Positions 46,140 through 59,900 of a DNA stretch of 64,000 nt are shown here, piece by piece. Positions within the stretch are counted from its first letter, which is position 1. Each line of letters begins with the position of its first letter. Source of the stretch: Xanthoparmelia taractica (taxonomy: Eukaryota; Ascomycota; Lecanoromycetes; Lecanorales; Parmeliaceae); the NCBI GenBank assembly GCA_033085395.1, contig JANQBS010000165.1:26838-90837 (forward strand). Direction: 5' to 3'. The position numbers were made by a program, and so were the translations under genes. The notes beneath the pieces are model-generated. The model was given only the letters and a program-made list of their open reading frames with translations. It made no database searches and was not told the origin of the DNA.

Positions 46140-48011
46140 ATGTTTAGCAAGACAGTCAGTATATAAACTCCGCAGACATATTGGCAGAGCATTCGTTGAT
46201 ACCTGACCAGTACTAAAACCTTGACGACGACCGCGAAACGAAAAGCCGATTCTTCCAGTTCCCAGCTCAATAAAGTCAGCCGGCATGTCACGCAACCTAA
46301 GTCTCAAGGCGCCTCGCAGGCAATGCTCTATGCAACTGGGCTCGAACCATCAGACATGTCAAAAGCACAAGTTGGAATATCATCGGTTTGGTACTCGGGC
46401 AATCCATGCAACATGCATCTCTTGGACCTCAACAACCGGGTTAAGGAGGGGGTCGAGCGCACAGGGCTTATAGGCTACCAATTCAATACTGTAGGGGTCA
46501 GTGATGCTATCTCCATGGGCACAAAGGGCATGCGATACTCTTTGCAGTCAAGGGACTTGATCGCCGATTCAATTGAGACCGTCATGGGCGGCCAATGGTA
46601 CGACGCCAACATATCAATACCCGGCTGTGACAAGAACATGCCTGGCGTGATCATGGCCATGGGACGCGTCAATCGACCTTCGTTGATGGTCTATGGTGGT
46701 ACGATCAAGCCTGGCTGTGCCGCTACACAAGACAACGCCGACATTGATATCGTCTCTGCCTTTCAATCTTATGGCCAATTCATCACTGGCGAGATCAATG
46801 AGGAACAGCGTTTTGACATTATAAGACATGCTTGCCCCGGAGGAGGTGCCTGCGGGGGTATGTACACGGCCAACACGATGGCTACGGCTATCGAGGTCAT
46901 GGGCATGACTCTTCCCGGATCCTCGTCCAACCCTGCCGAATCTAAAGCCAAACAGCTGGAATGTCTCGCTGCTGGTGGCGCCATCAAGAAGCTGCTGACC
47001 GAAGACATTCGGCCTTCAGACATTCTCACGCGAGAGGCCTTTGAGAACGCCATGATTCTTGTCAACATCACTGGCGGTTCCACCAACGCGGTTCTTCATC
47101 TCATAGCCATCGCTCACTCTGTCGACATCAATCTTACCATTGACGACTTCCAAACCGTTAGTGATCGCACCCCGTTCCTGGCAGATCTCAAGCCATCAGG
47201 TAAACACGTAATGGCTGATCTTCACGCCATTGGCGGCACACCCGCTCTACTCAAATTTTTGCTGAAAGAGGGGGTCATTACTGGCAAAGGCCTGACAGTG
47301 ACTGGTCAAACATTGGCCGAAAACCTCAAGACTGCTCCTGACTTCCCCTCTGATCAGACCATTATCCGTCCATTCAGCAAGCCAATCAAAGAAACCGGCC
47401 ATATCCAGATCCTCCGTGGCAGTCTCGCGCCAGGTGGTTGCGTTGGCAAAATCACGGGCAAAGAAGGTATGCGCTTTGCCGGTAAAGCCAAGGTCTTTGA
47501 CTCGGAGGATGACATGGTACTCGCACTTGAACAGGGGGCTATTAAGAAGGGTGAGAAAACGGTCGTTGTGATTCGCTACGAAGGACCCAAGGGTGGTCCA
47601 GGCATGCCTGAGATGCTGAAGCCAAGCTCCGCAATCATGGGGGCAGGTCTGGGCAAGGATGTGGCTTTGATCACGGACGGTAGATTTAGCGGTGGCAGCC
47701 ATGGCTTTTTGATTGGGCATGTAGTGCCGGAAGCGCAGGAAGGAGGGCCAATTGCATTTCTAAGGGACGGTGATGAGGTTGTTATTGATGCTGAGACAAG
47801 AAAGCTGGATTTGCTTGTGGATGAGAAGGAGGTGGCGAGGAGACGAGGAGAGTGGGTTCAGCCAGGACCGAAGTACCAGAAGGGGACGCTGAAAAAGTAC
47901 GCTCGGTATGTCACTCTACTTCCCTTTCGTGCCATGAGACAGTTATGTTGAGCTGACGCCTGATATAGCCTTGTCACGGACGCAAGCCATGGATGTATAA
48001 CGGATGCTTAG
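46140..48011 (+). CDS. ILV3: Dihydroxyacid dehydratase
   Basis: Iron-sulfur enzyme that dehydrates 2,3-dihydroxy acids to 2-oxo acids, the third common step of valine and isoleucine synthesis, normally in mitochondria. Proposed exons are 46140-46154, 46266-47905 and 47969-48011, giving 565 aa. The core is unmistakable: LNKVSRHVTQPKSQGASQAM, the cluster motifs PGCDKNMPG and CPGGGACGGMYTANTMA, and DGRFSGGSHGFLIGHVVPEA near the end. The last intron (63 nt) restores the C-terminal LVTDASHGCITDA. The 5' end is the weak point: the large exon has no suitable ATG, and the 15-nt first exon MFSKT is the best joined start. A donor at 46159 with an acceptor at 46235-46236 is an alternative. The resulting presequence is unusually short. 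Confidence 0.92.
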
Positions 48012-48959
48012 ACTTATCAGTACTGAATTGTACCTATCACCCGAGAGGTCTGGGAGACTTCCTCCATTTCGCATTTGCCGCCACGAACTATCAGCCAAGG
48101 TGCCTTTCTAGCAACGCCGTTGCGGCCGGGCTATGACCATGGGATCAGTCTCAGCATCACCAGCTTCGGCTTGATGTTCAAACCCATAGGACGTGATACT
48201 CCTCAGAGACTGTCCAACTGGGCTCGTGGTATAGAAAGAATCCGGATGACAAGCACGAAGCGTGCCGTGATGGTCATTGTTCGTTCCATTGAGCCTCCGC
48301 GCCTCCTATCACTTCGGCCCTTATTCACAATACGTTGGCAAGGTACTCTCACCGGGTCTTTCACCTCACTCCGCTATCTCAATCCTACCCAATCATCCAA
48401 TACAAAACGCTTCCCCATCCCTCCCTCCCACTTTTACCTTCCCCATATCAAAGCCGTTTGTTCACCACTCCACCTATTCCTTTCCTCCTCCTCCACACAC
48501 CCCAAACTTCCTCCAAACAATCCCTGCATCCTCTCACTCCTCCTCTCCTCCTCCGATATCCTCGCCTCTCTGCCCGCGCCCGCCCTTGTCCATTCTGTTG
48601 CACGATCGCAATGTACAGACACGCGCTCTTAGTATATGCTTCGGTGTCCGCGGCGGTGATGTCATGGTTATGACATGAAGAGGACTAACTGGTTGGTGGT
48701 TTAGACGGTTAAGTGGGAGAGCGAGAATAATGGCGTGGCGATTAAAGCAAGTGGGAACGAACGTTTGGACGAGATGAGGTGAGAGAGCGGTTTCCTTTAT
48801 TCATTACGTATATATAGTACCAGCTTTGCTGAGTACATTACCTTGATTCCAGACCAGCGAGACTGCTTAATCTCTCTGCGTGGCGCCAGCTTCCTCGTTA
48901 CTGCACCACTCTCCTCTCACCCCTATGCAGAAAAAAAGAGAAAGAGATTGGAATTGGAA

Positions 48960-49320
48960 CCTAGCTCGCTAATGTACTACATATCTCTCCCTTTCTCACT
49001 CCAACTCCCGCTCTCTCTCCCTTCCTTCCTTACTACACATCTCTCCCTTCCTCCCTGCTTCCCTGCCCCCTATTTTTCCTAGATCTCGATCAAGACAATT
49101 ACTCCAGGACAGAGCGCCCTCTCCTCTCTCTATCCCATCCCCTACTCTACCCTACCCTCTTCATCCCATCCCATCCCATCCCATCCCATACCCTACCCCA
49201 CTCTACTCTACCCTATCCTCTCCTACCCGCTCTACCCTTCCCCCCTCTTTCCCTCTCCCCCTCATCCTCCCTCTCTCTCCTCGGAAAGACGGACCACTCC
49301 ATCGCACTCTCTTTTTTCTT
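48960..49320 (+). repeat. Polypyrimidine tract
   Basis: About 360 bp made almost entirely of C and T on the plus strand, with repeated CTCTCCCTT and CTACCCTA words. Such a tract can form triplex or non-B DNA and often marks fungal promoters. Confidence 0.75.
49162..49189 (+). repeat. CATCC microsatellite
   Basis: Five and a half uninterrupted copies of the pentamer CATCC inside the pyrimidine tract. Confidence 0.9.
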
Positions 49321-49469
49321 CTCCGAATGAATCAACTGCCCGAGCGAACCATCCAAACAATCCATTCATCCAATCGATCCATCAATCTGAGCAGAGTGAA
49401 ACGGGCGAATTGAATCTCGTTAAGGATATGAAGGGGCTCGGCGGATTTGTTGGATATTGTGGATTGCCA

Positions 49470-49520
49470 GGGGGTTTTCGCGGGTGGGTGGGGTGAATGG
49501 GGATGGGGTGGGATGGTTGG
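49470..49520 (+). other. G-run cluster (quadruplex potential)
   Basis: At least six runs of three to five G within about 50 bp, separated by loops of one to seven bases, immediately after the pyrimidine tract. This fits the G3+N1-7 quadruplex pattern. Confidence 0.7.
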
Positions 49521-52500
49521 TGTGTCGGGGAGGGGTTGATATTTGAGGTGGATTTTAGAGGGGGCAAGGGATCGAAGGCGATTGTGGGAGTTTGGACGGG
49601 GGTTTCTTTTGAGGTGAGTGGTATGAGTGAGGGTGTGGGTTATTCTTTGAATTTTTGCGGCGATGGGGATATCACATGTGCTTGGTGAGGTCTTGCTTGG
49701 AGCTATGATGTTGGTTTCATGTCATCTTTTGCTGTTGCTTTTTCTTGTTCTCTTCTTGTTTCGGGCATGGTTAGTGATGAAGGACCACTGGGGTGTCTAG
49801 ATAGCTTGAATACGATGGTAAAGGTAGGATAGGAGTGAACAACATTGTCGGCTACTGCATTGACTTTCATTACAGCTAGACTTCGTTTCTCCCTAGCTAG
49901 TGAGCGATTTAAGACGCGGTCGATATACGAGAAATGATGTGGAGGAGACAATAGAGCTATTATCCGGGCGTCCATGTCCATGTAGCAGCAAACAATTCGA
50001 AGGCGGCGTTATCCGGATGGCATGCAGGCACTCAAAGCATGTTGTCAAGGGTTGCCAATTCAGGTTCCTTGCTGTGCGTCTTACTGCAGATGTGTAAAGC
50101 CAGAGTCGATAAGGCGGGGGAGCATAGCCTAAAGTTTGAGCCTTCCGTATGCAGTGGTGTGTCGCCTCTACACCGCCTTTTCTCGCTCATTCGCTATGAC
50201 GCGGACCCTCAACCTTCACTAATCGCCCACCCCCCAACACGTCATGCTCCCGTCTGCCCCTGCCGTCCGACCTCATCCATATGTGTTGACTAGCAGCCAT
50301 CCGTATCAACAACCTCGGAAGCACATATGCAAGAAGTACACTGCTGAAAGATCTCGCGGCTTCCGCGCTCTTGTGTCCGATTGATATGAAGGCGGTGCCC
50401 ACAACCATCTAGTCTTTCCCAACCATATAACTCGCTTGATGAGCTTCAGTATCCACTTTGGAACCAGCGCACCTATGGGATCAATTGGTAAAGCTTTGGT
50501 GCTATGCAGTTGCTGGAGCCACCAGCAATGCAGACAGCGAAGCTGCCGTCGATTGTAGAATCATGTTGTTTGAGATGGGCGATGATGAAGGGGAAGGTAC
50601 CGACGCTTGCGATGGGGAAGGACTTCTGTCCCAGATGCTGCTATAGAGGAGGCGCTTCTGTGGGGGAGGGCGACTTAATGGCACATGCTTAGAGTTTGAA
50701 TCTCGTCATAGAGAGTGGGAGATGACTCGGTCGAGAACGGCTTTGTCGCCTGGTATGTTGAGGGGTCGAGCGGAGCATGAGAGTTGATCTACATCGCCTT
50801 CTTCTGTTCGCCACCTGAGGTAAGGTACTTCTACCTTAGCCGAGCAGGCTGAGGCGCCAAGGCTTGGCGGGTGATGTCAATGTCACGTGATCCTAGAGTT
50901 AAATTTATGCCCCCCTGTTGGCGGACTATGAAGATTTGAGTAGCAAGCCGAGTTGTCTCATCCATAAGTTCCGAAACAAATTACGTGTCGAGTTGAGAAA
51001 AGCAGCCCGAATTTCAAGACGACACTGTCTATCTATAATTTAGAGATTCATATTTACTCTTCTATGTAAGGACTGACACTCCGGCAGATGTCCTCGGGGA
51101 CTGAAGTCTTATTTTGCCAGCACTATCTTCCCATGGAATTCAGGATACTGAATGACGAAAGTCCGATCGCCTCGCTTGATTTCAGTTTCTAGCTCCCATA
51201 AGTTAAAAAGATCCGGAAAAAATGATGAGAGTATGGTGGCAACGTATGGCGACAGGTATAGTACCGTTGGTCTCTTGATCGTCGAATTTTTGGAGCAACG
51301 CGTGCATGCAAAACCTGAATCTTGTCCATGCTACCAACAGACCTTTTCACAGGAATAGTGTGGACTTTGATCGCTCTGAATTTTTCACAATACAGGTGTT
51401 TGATGATGATCCTTCCAGCTAGATCTATTCGACCACCAATTCTTGGTGATCCCGATCGTGTATAATACGGAAATGCTTAGTAGATGTTTCGTGAGATGTC
51501 TACCAAAGCGTTCGCTTTTGGTAGTCATCTGTAGATAAAAGACATGATTCCTTTCGTTCTGAGGAGTTACCGTGCTTGCCAAGCTCGGATATGTGTATCA
51601 GCGCCTTGGGTAGGCTAGTAAGAGACGGTCCAAAGTTCTATGAGATAGTCGCAAGGCTGTCTCCCAGCACTTTGATGATATTGATGACACATCAGTAGAA
51701 TTACTGTCCTCCGTAAAGATGTGAGACAACTTTGCCAGAGTGAGAAGTCAGCGCTTGCAAAGTACTTCTATGACTACTTCATGCGTAGACGAGGCTTCAG
51801 GCCAAAAAGCGAGGTGGCGCAGTCGAGGCGTCAGTGCGGCAGTCTCCGGGCCCACGAGAGCGCATGCAGTTAAGACCCAGCACCTGCAGCAGGATTTAAA
51901 ACATGCCACGCTAGCAAGGTACGGTTGGGCAAAACTTCAAAAGCAAACCTCAAACCGGTTTTGTTCCGATGTTGACTTTGTTCGAAAAACCCGTTTCCCT
52001 CTGTAGCCCTCTGCAATTCCTCATGTTTGCTGAATGGTTGCACACAGGTACCAAGTACTGCGTTCTGCAGACCGACATTTGGGTCGTGGGTGGAATGGGC
52101 TCGAGAGCTTTTAAATGCAGAAGTGACTCGCTATCAGCTATCAGTGACACGAGCACGGCCGGTTAGTTACTACGAAGTCGAAGTACTAAAGTATCTGGAA
52201 GTATTGAACATGAAGGAAGCCAATAATGGCTAATTTGCCAAGCGTGTTGAGCGCCGATACATCCGAGATAAGGCTTTTAGAAAAGGGGCCCAGTGACTTA
52301 ATTGGACATAATTAGGTTTAAAGTTAAACTTCAGCTCTACCCTTTTGAATCTTAGCTCTATCCAAATTTAGCTAGTGGCTTAGCGGTGACAGGAGCCCAG
52401 ATTGGAGGACAGAACGTGCTGCACGTTCCCACATGCTCTATGGCTACCAAGTTAAAAATTCAAAAATATCACACCACCTGAAGCCACCATTCACTCCTGT

Positions 52501-53943
52501 TCTTCTCTTCTCATCAACAAGATGGCACATGTGGGCGGCGTTGCGTTGCATTGCATTGCATTGCCACTGCACCGCATAGCATCCTCCCCCCAAAAACCGA
52601 AATACTACTACTACAACCTGTTTCTATGCTCCCTCATCTTCCTTTGACTCCTGGCTCTTGCATCCACATATCTCATTCATGCAATCACGTCACACCGACA
52701 ACTGGGCAAGAAAGGGCCCGCCACTACTCTTCAGCACACCATGCTGCTGTGTAAGAATAAACAAGGCATGTTCTATCTATAGGAAAGACAACTACACCAG
52801 AGTGTGGATAGCTTCAGAGGCGACTAAGGTAGTACTACGAAGTAGAAGTACGTTCTCTCCTCAGCCTACTTCTAGGATGTGGTACTACTTTTTACACATT
52901 AAAACTTTTCGGAGGATTGAAGTACTTTCGTACCAGCGATCCCTGACGATCGCATCAAAATAACTGCCGTGCTTCCTATTTTAGGCGTCTTGGACCTGCA
53001 GCATTAACCCTCATTAGTACTACAACCGTTTAACATAGCAGGCGAATGTCGGACGCTATGCTCCTTTCGCTTCCAACCCTTCCTCCTCAACGATCCTTTC
53101 CTCATTTGCCCCTGCCCCTATCCATCCTTTTACTCTTTCGGACTAGTCATCCCGCATCGCCCCTTATGTAACTGCCGATAGGGCGAGCTACTTGTACCAA
53201 GTAAACCGACTCAAAGTCTGTCTCACAGCATCTGCCTTTCATCATGCCTTGGACGGCCACAGCCTCCACTCGACAAGTACGTGGTCCGTTGAACCTTCAA
53301 CAGTGGGCAAGCTTGAGAATAACATACCAGCATGCCTTTTTCTACTGAGTACCACCTTTTCCTTGGACAAACGCCCCACATCTAGCCAAACCTATCACAG
53401 TGATCCAAATATGCAGGGTCAAACGTGTTTCGGCCCCTCCAAGGACCCACAATTAAAAATAAACCCATCACTCCTGATGGCTCGCAGTTCGCAGATAACA
53501 AAAAAAAAAAAACACAAGGTCTTGGCTGTCATAGGGGAACCTGGTCACTCCGCAGCTGGACCATTATCCTGGTGCGTCTCAACCGCCCTGGGTTGGGTCC
53601 GCTGTGGGAAGTGACTTGCAGATTTCTTCCTGACCAGTCTATGCGTCTTCTCCATCCTCTTTTCCGCATTTCTCTTGCACTACCCTTACCTGCCCACTAT
53701 CCTCTCGTTGGGGCCAAAGATTGAGATTCCTTTGGCCATATCTTGTGCTATCTGATTCTCACATTCGTTTAGTGTTTCACACGTATCTCTTCTAGTCTCC
53801 AACTGTGTCTACTGACAGCACAACACTAAAGGCGGCGATTTTGGGGGCCCCCGTCAAGCCCACCGAGCAGATTTCCCCACGAGTGCAGATGACTGCTATT
53901 TGAATCTCTGCTTGCAGCAGCAGTCCCTTCGGGCATCTTCCCC

Positions 53944-56900
53944 ATGGCTGCTCGCCGCTCTCTGTGTCATGGCCTGCTGGTGTTCCTCTTGAGCTCTGCA
54001 GCCTTCGCCCTTCGTTACGATCCACAGCAAGTGTTGTATAATATTAATACTAATGAAACCGCCACCGATCCGCTCGACTACTGGGGAACATGGGACAACC
54101 ATACCTTTCACCCATCGCCTTCCAATTGGCGAATGCCCATGTACACCCTCATGTTAGATCGCTTTGCCAACGGAGATCCTACCAATGATGACGCCAACGG
54201 CACTCAGTATGAGCACGACCTAGGCCAGACTCAGTTGCGCCATGGAGGTGATGTATCCGGATTGAAGGACAGTCTCGACTATCTACAAGGTATGGGCATT
54301 AAGGTCAGTGGTTCTTTGGTGGGATCTTGTTGGCTCCAGCACGTCTGCTGACAGTTGGGTCATAGACCTTGTACATTGCCGGCAGCCCACATATCAATCA
54401 GCCTTGGCAATCCGATGGCTACAGTCCTCTGGACTTTACAGTCCTCGACCACCATTTCGGCACCATTCAGCAGTGGCAAGATGCTATTAGCGAAATACAT
54501 TCACGAGGCATGTACGTCGTCATGGATAACACCATGTCTACGTGAGTCACCCCTATCGCGTCTTCTAGTGCTTGAGGAAATTGCGTCTGACCGGTGTTGT
54601 AGTATGGGCGACCTTATCGGCTTCGAAGGCTTCCTCAACACGTCCACCCCCTTCAATCGACTCGAACACAACGCCCTATGGAAGTCGGGGCGAAGGTATC
54701 ACGATTTCGACTTTGGGAATAATGAGTTGGACCACTGCGAATACCCAAGGTTCTATGATGATGACGGCTTTGAAGTTTTGAACTTGACACATCTGCTGGT
54801 GGGCTGTCGTGATAGTGAATTTGACCAGTACGGCGAAATTGGAGCCTTCGGCAACTATCCAGAATGGCAACGTCAGATATCAAAGTTTGCATACGTCCAG
54901 GATCGCTTGCGCGAGTGGCGACCGGACGTACGGGCAAAGATTGAGCACTTTGCGTGTATGACTCTGGGCATGTTAGATCTGGACGGTTATCGTATGGACA
55001 AAGGCCTCATGCTAACGCTTGATGCCGTGGGCAATTGGTCAAGCTCCATACGAACTTGCGCGAAAGCACTTGGAAAAGAGAATTTCTACATCTCCGGAGA
55101 GATTGTGGCAGGGAACGCCTTCGGGGCCAATTACATCGGTCGAGGCAGGACACCCGACAATTATGTGAAAAATGTCACCCAAGCTGTGACCCTGACTAAC
55201 GCCTCTGAGAATGACAAGTACTTTATTCGCGATGTAGGGCAGAACGCCTTCGATGGCGCAGCATTCCATTACACGGTCTATCGTTTTCTGTGTCGACAGT
55301 TGGGGTACGTCGACCTTTCTTCCATGTAGCAATCAGATCGCTGACATCGTCTCAAGTATGGATGGTAGTTTTGAAGCCAACGGAGACCCTCCCGTGGATT
55401 GGATCACTTTTTGGGAAACTCTTCTTCAAACAAACGACATGCAGAATGCATATACCGGGGAATTCGACCCGAGGCACATGTTCGGAGTCACTAATCAGGA
55501 TGTATTTCGCTGGCCGGGCATCGGAGGCGGTACAAAGAAACAACTGCTAGGCCTTTACATCGTCACATTGATTCTTCCTGGGATTCCGACCTTATACTGG
55601 GGCGAAGAGCAGAATTTCTATGTCCTTGACAGCACTGCATCCAATTACGTCTTTGGAAGGTCTCCAATGACTTCAGCACAAGCATGGATGATGCACGGTT
55701 GCTACAAAGTTGGAAACTCGAAATATTACGACTTCCCCTCTGATGCCCTCATCTATGGATGTGAAGACAATACTATTCCTTTAGACCATCGAGACCCTTC
55801 AGCTGCGATTCGTAATATCATCAAGGCTACCTTTGAGATGCGGGAGAATTATCCCGTACTCAACGATGGTTTCTTAGTTGCTCAACTTTCAAAGCAGACT
55901 CATGACGTTTACCTGCCAGGAAGCCAAGGAGCTGGGGACAAGAAAACTCCTACGGAGATAGGGTTATGGAGCTTAGAACGAGGGAGCTTCAGAGGCCTCC
56001 AAAACCTGGGTCAGACGGCCTGGCTCGTGTATATGAACGAGCAGGTCAACAAAACCTACACTTTCGCTTGTTCCGATCCGAGCGCTGCTCTGGTTTCACC
56101 TTTCGAGCCGGGCACGACTGTCAAGAACCTATATTTTCCATACGAGGAATACACGCTGGAGCCTTCTGGCGCCCATCTTAGTAAGTTGAGACTTTTATAC
56201 GTGTAGGGTCAAATGAGTTGCCTATCATGCATTCTTCCCTGTCGCTTGCTTATGAAGGGGTCAACCAATCTCTTCGTCTACACATTGACTGCTTGCTGCC
56301 CGTTCCAGTGCTTTGCATTTAAATCTGCCTTTGCTAATGTGACGTCCTATTAGACAATGACACCAAACAGGGATTTGCCGGCTGCCTTTCCCAGCTCACG
56401 TTTGGAGCTTGGGGCTACAAAGTATTTGTCCCGAAGCCTGAATATATAGCTCCCCGACCAGTGATCACCAAATTTCTTCCAGGGCACGACTATCGTTTGA
56501 CCTCTGCAGAAACCGTCCAATTTGAGCTCCATTTCTCGCAGCCAATGGATTGTGACCAAATCACCAAGACAATCCAGATCAATTCCACCACTGCGGGTGG
56601 TGAAGTGGCACAGGTCGACACGGACAGTGTGCAGTGCAGGAACATATCCGCTGCGGAGGCAGATCATTCTCCATGGTCTGGAGGGGTAGATACGAATTTT
56701 ATTTTCGCCGCCAATCTGATAAAGGTATCAGATGGAATACATCAAATCAGTGTCAATAACATAACTGTTGCTAATGGAACCATATCGACAGGGGTAAGTC
56801 GCCCTGTTTCGTTTAGGATCTAGTATCAACTCACTAATTCGGACTTTAAGAGCTTTGACCATTTCCTGTTCCGCATTGGTCAGGAGGATAATCCAATGGT

Positions 56901-59900
56901 TTTTGTTGGTTCTGCAAATTATAGTAGGACCTTACTCTCAATGAATAGCAAGGATAACTACACCATTTCGCACAAGGCACCTGGCGCGGATCAGTTTCGT
57001 TATTCGTTAAATTTTGGCACCAGTTGGAGCGACTGGCAACCATACGGAAATGGCGGAAACACCACAATTGGTCCGAAAGTCTGGTCAGGAACCAAGCTTC
57101 AGGCGTGGGTTGGGGAGCATGTTATTGTTCAGTACTGGAGTCGGTTAGCTGGTAGCAGTGATCATTGGCAGGAGGGCGATATTGGCCACCCTCTCAACAC
57201 CACACGACGCTTGCCTCACTTGTTCCTACATGGCACTTTCAATCAGTATGGCTTTGATGCAGGCCTTGCCAACGAAATGAAGCAAGGCAAAGACGGCCTC
57301 TGGAGATTCAACTTTATGGCCGAGTGGCCCTCAAATGTATCACTCAACGCATGGGGCATGAATCCGGACGGCCAGCCAGACCAGACCAGGAACTACGGTG
57401 ATATCGATGGAGACTCTATACTGGATCGAATTCCTCCGCTCTCCCTTATCCAAAATCAGATCAATATAACTGAAGCGCCGCCGTCACCGTATCTGGCCAA
57501 TCAAATCGTACTCAACGACGGCAGTCTGCGATATGAACTCGTAGGTGTAGGTAACCGGTGGTCACAGCTAGCTCTCTACATCTTGCTTTGGATAATTCCG
57601 ATTCTCACCGGAGCGACGGGTGTCTATGTTTTCATCAAGTCCTTTTATCGCGTCAAGTTTAACGAAATCGGTGTCATTGAAGAAAAGAGCATGGTTCCGT
57701 TGGCCGTTCGACGGAAGTTCAAGCCACTAGTCAACTTGAAACTCGGAAAATTAGGCCATTACGCCGAGCAGCCTCAATCTGCTTCCGCCATGGTCTCGAG
57801 AGAAATTCTGCCCATGCCCAATACACCCGGCCAGGTTCAGGCTCCGCCTGTAGTTCCCACCGACCAAAATAGGCGAACCGTTCTTATTGCAACTATGGAG
57901 TATGATATCGAAGACTGGGGCCTCAAGGTCAAAATTGGAGGCCTTGGTGTCATGGCGCAACTGATGGGGAAGAATCTTGCTCACCAAAATCTTATCTGGG
58001 TTGTGCCGTGCGTTGGTGGTCTCGAATTCCCAGTCGATACCGTGGGAGATCCTATCATCATTCACATTCTAGGTACCGCATACGAAGTTCAGGTCCAATA
58101 CCACGTCCTCCGCAATATCACCTACGTCCTCCTCGATGCCCCGATTTTCCGACAGCAGACGAAGTCAGAGCCGTATCCACCTCGTATGGATGATTTGGAC
58201 AGCGCTGTCTACTACTCGGCTTGGAATTCCTGCATCGCCGAAACAATTCGTCGATTTCCAATTGATTTGTATCATATCAACGACTATCACGGAGCAGTAG
58301 CACCGCTACATCTACTACCCGAGGTTATTCCTTGCGTGCTCTCGTTACACAATGCAGAATTCCAAGGATTGTGGCCAATGCGGAACCAAGAGGAACGAGA
58401 GGAGGTATGCGCAGTATACGACCTTGATCCAGCTGTTGTGCAAAAATACGTACAATTCGGAGAAGTGTTTAACCTCTTACATGCGGCAGCCAGCTACCTT
58501 CGCGTTCATCAAAATGGTTTCGGAGCGGTCGGGGTCTCGGCCAAGTACGGGAAGCGCTCTTTTGCTCGGTACCCTATCCTCTGGGGCATCAAAGAAGTTG
58601 GGTCCCTTCCTAATCCTGACCCAACGGATACTGCACCGTGGAACAAGAAACAAGTCGAGACTGAGACCATTGTGATCGACCAAGAACTCGAAAATGCCAA
58701 GCCAGACTTGAAACGGCAGGCGCAGGAATGGGCTGGTCTAAAGCAGGACCCCAGTGCAGATCTCTTCGTCTTCGTTGGTCGATGGTCCCAACAGAAGGGT
58801 GTTGATTTGATCGCTGACTGCTTTCCTTCTGTCTTGGAGAATAACCCCCAGGTACAGTTGATCTGTGTAGGACCGGTCATCGATTTATACGGTAGATTTG
58901 CCGCGATCAAGTTGGCTCGGATGATGGAGGTCTACCCAGGAAGAGTGTTTTCGAAACCAGAGTTCACGGCTCTACCCCCATACATATTCAGTGGGGCTGA
59001 TTTTGCATTAATGCCATCTCGAGATGAACCCTTTGGCCTGGTAGCTGTGGAGTTCGGTCGCAAAGGTGCATTATGCGTGGGAGCAAGAGTTGGAGGATTA
59101 GGACAAATGCCTGGCTGGTGGTTTACCATCGAGTCGACAACGACGAAACATCTTATACAGCAGTTCAAGATCGCTATTCAAGGTGCACTGTCATCGAAAC
59201 CAGACGTTCGTGCTATAATGAGGGCTCGCGCTGCAAAGCAAAGATTTCCAGTTGCGCAATGGGTTGAGGATCTTGAAAAGCTCCAATCTACAGCCATCGA
59301 GATTGTCCACAAGAAAGAAGCGAAGAGCGCTCGACAGAGCCGCTTCAATACCCCAGGCAACAACACTCCGTCACAATCACGACGCCCAACTCCTATGCAT
59401 TCCCAAAATCCTTCCAGGGCGCCTAGTCCAATCCGAGGCCGCTCGAGAACCCCAGCGCATTCTCAAAATGCTAGCAGAAATGTTAGTAGAGCTGGCAGTC
59501 CGGTCCGGGCCGAATCACCTCCTCCGTTGCCCAATGGAGGTCTTGGGCACAAGTATGGACCAGGTCACCGGAAAAAGCTGCGCAGAAAGCGTGGTAGCGG
59601 TGCTCCGAGTATCACCCCAGTCTCTGAGTTTGAAGACGATTCTAGCGCCGAAGAAGAGATCTCGAGGACACCTCGACGGGTATCAAGGAACCGCCTGTCA
59701 GATCTCAATCCCCTTCAGATGATAACTTCCCAGGTGCCGCTGCCAAATGCGCCTTTTGCGCCTTCCGGTCATTCTACACCTCAAAGACACTCAATGATAG
59801 GAACCCCATTAGCCGAAGATTGGCTGGCTGACTCACCACGCTTGACTAAGAATCCTAACATCTCGTTGTTGAGCTTGCCTAACGTCAAAGGTGAGGACAG

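Larger units (their letters stand above)
48012..53943. other. 5.9-kb gene-free region upstream of AGS
   Basis: All six frames contain only short or low-complexity ORFs. A pyrimidine-rich strand at ~48,960-49,320, a CATCC microsatellite, and a G-run cluster are listed separately. A TACTACGAAGT-like motif occurs near 52,168 and again near 52,833. Likely long promoter and 5' UTR sequence of the glucan synthase gene plus non-coding DNA; a transcript cannot be excluded. Confidence 0.5.

Noticed and set aside
53192..53614. 140-codon plus-strand ORF upstream of AGS
   Set aside because: No recognised domain, includes a poly-A-derived Lys run, and lies in the likely promoter or 5' UTR of AGS.
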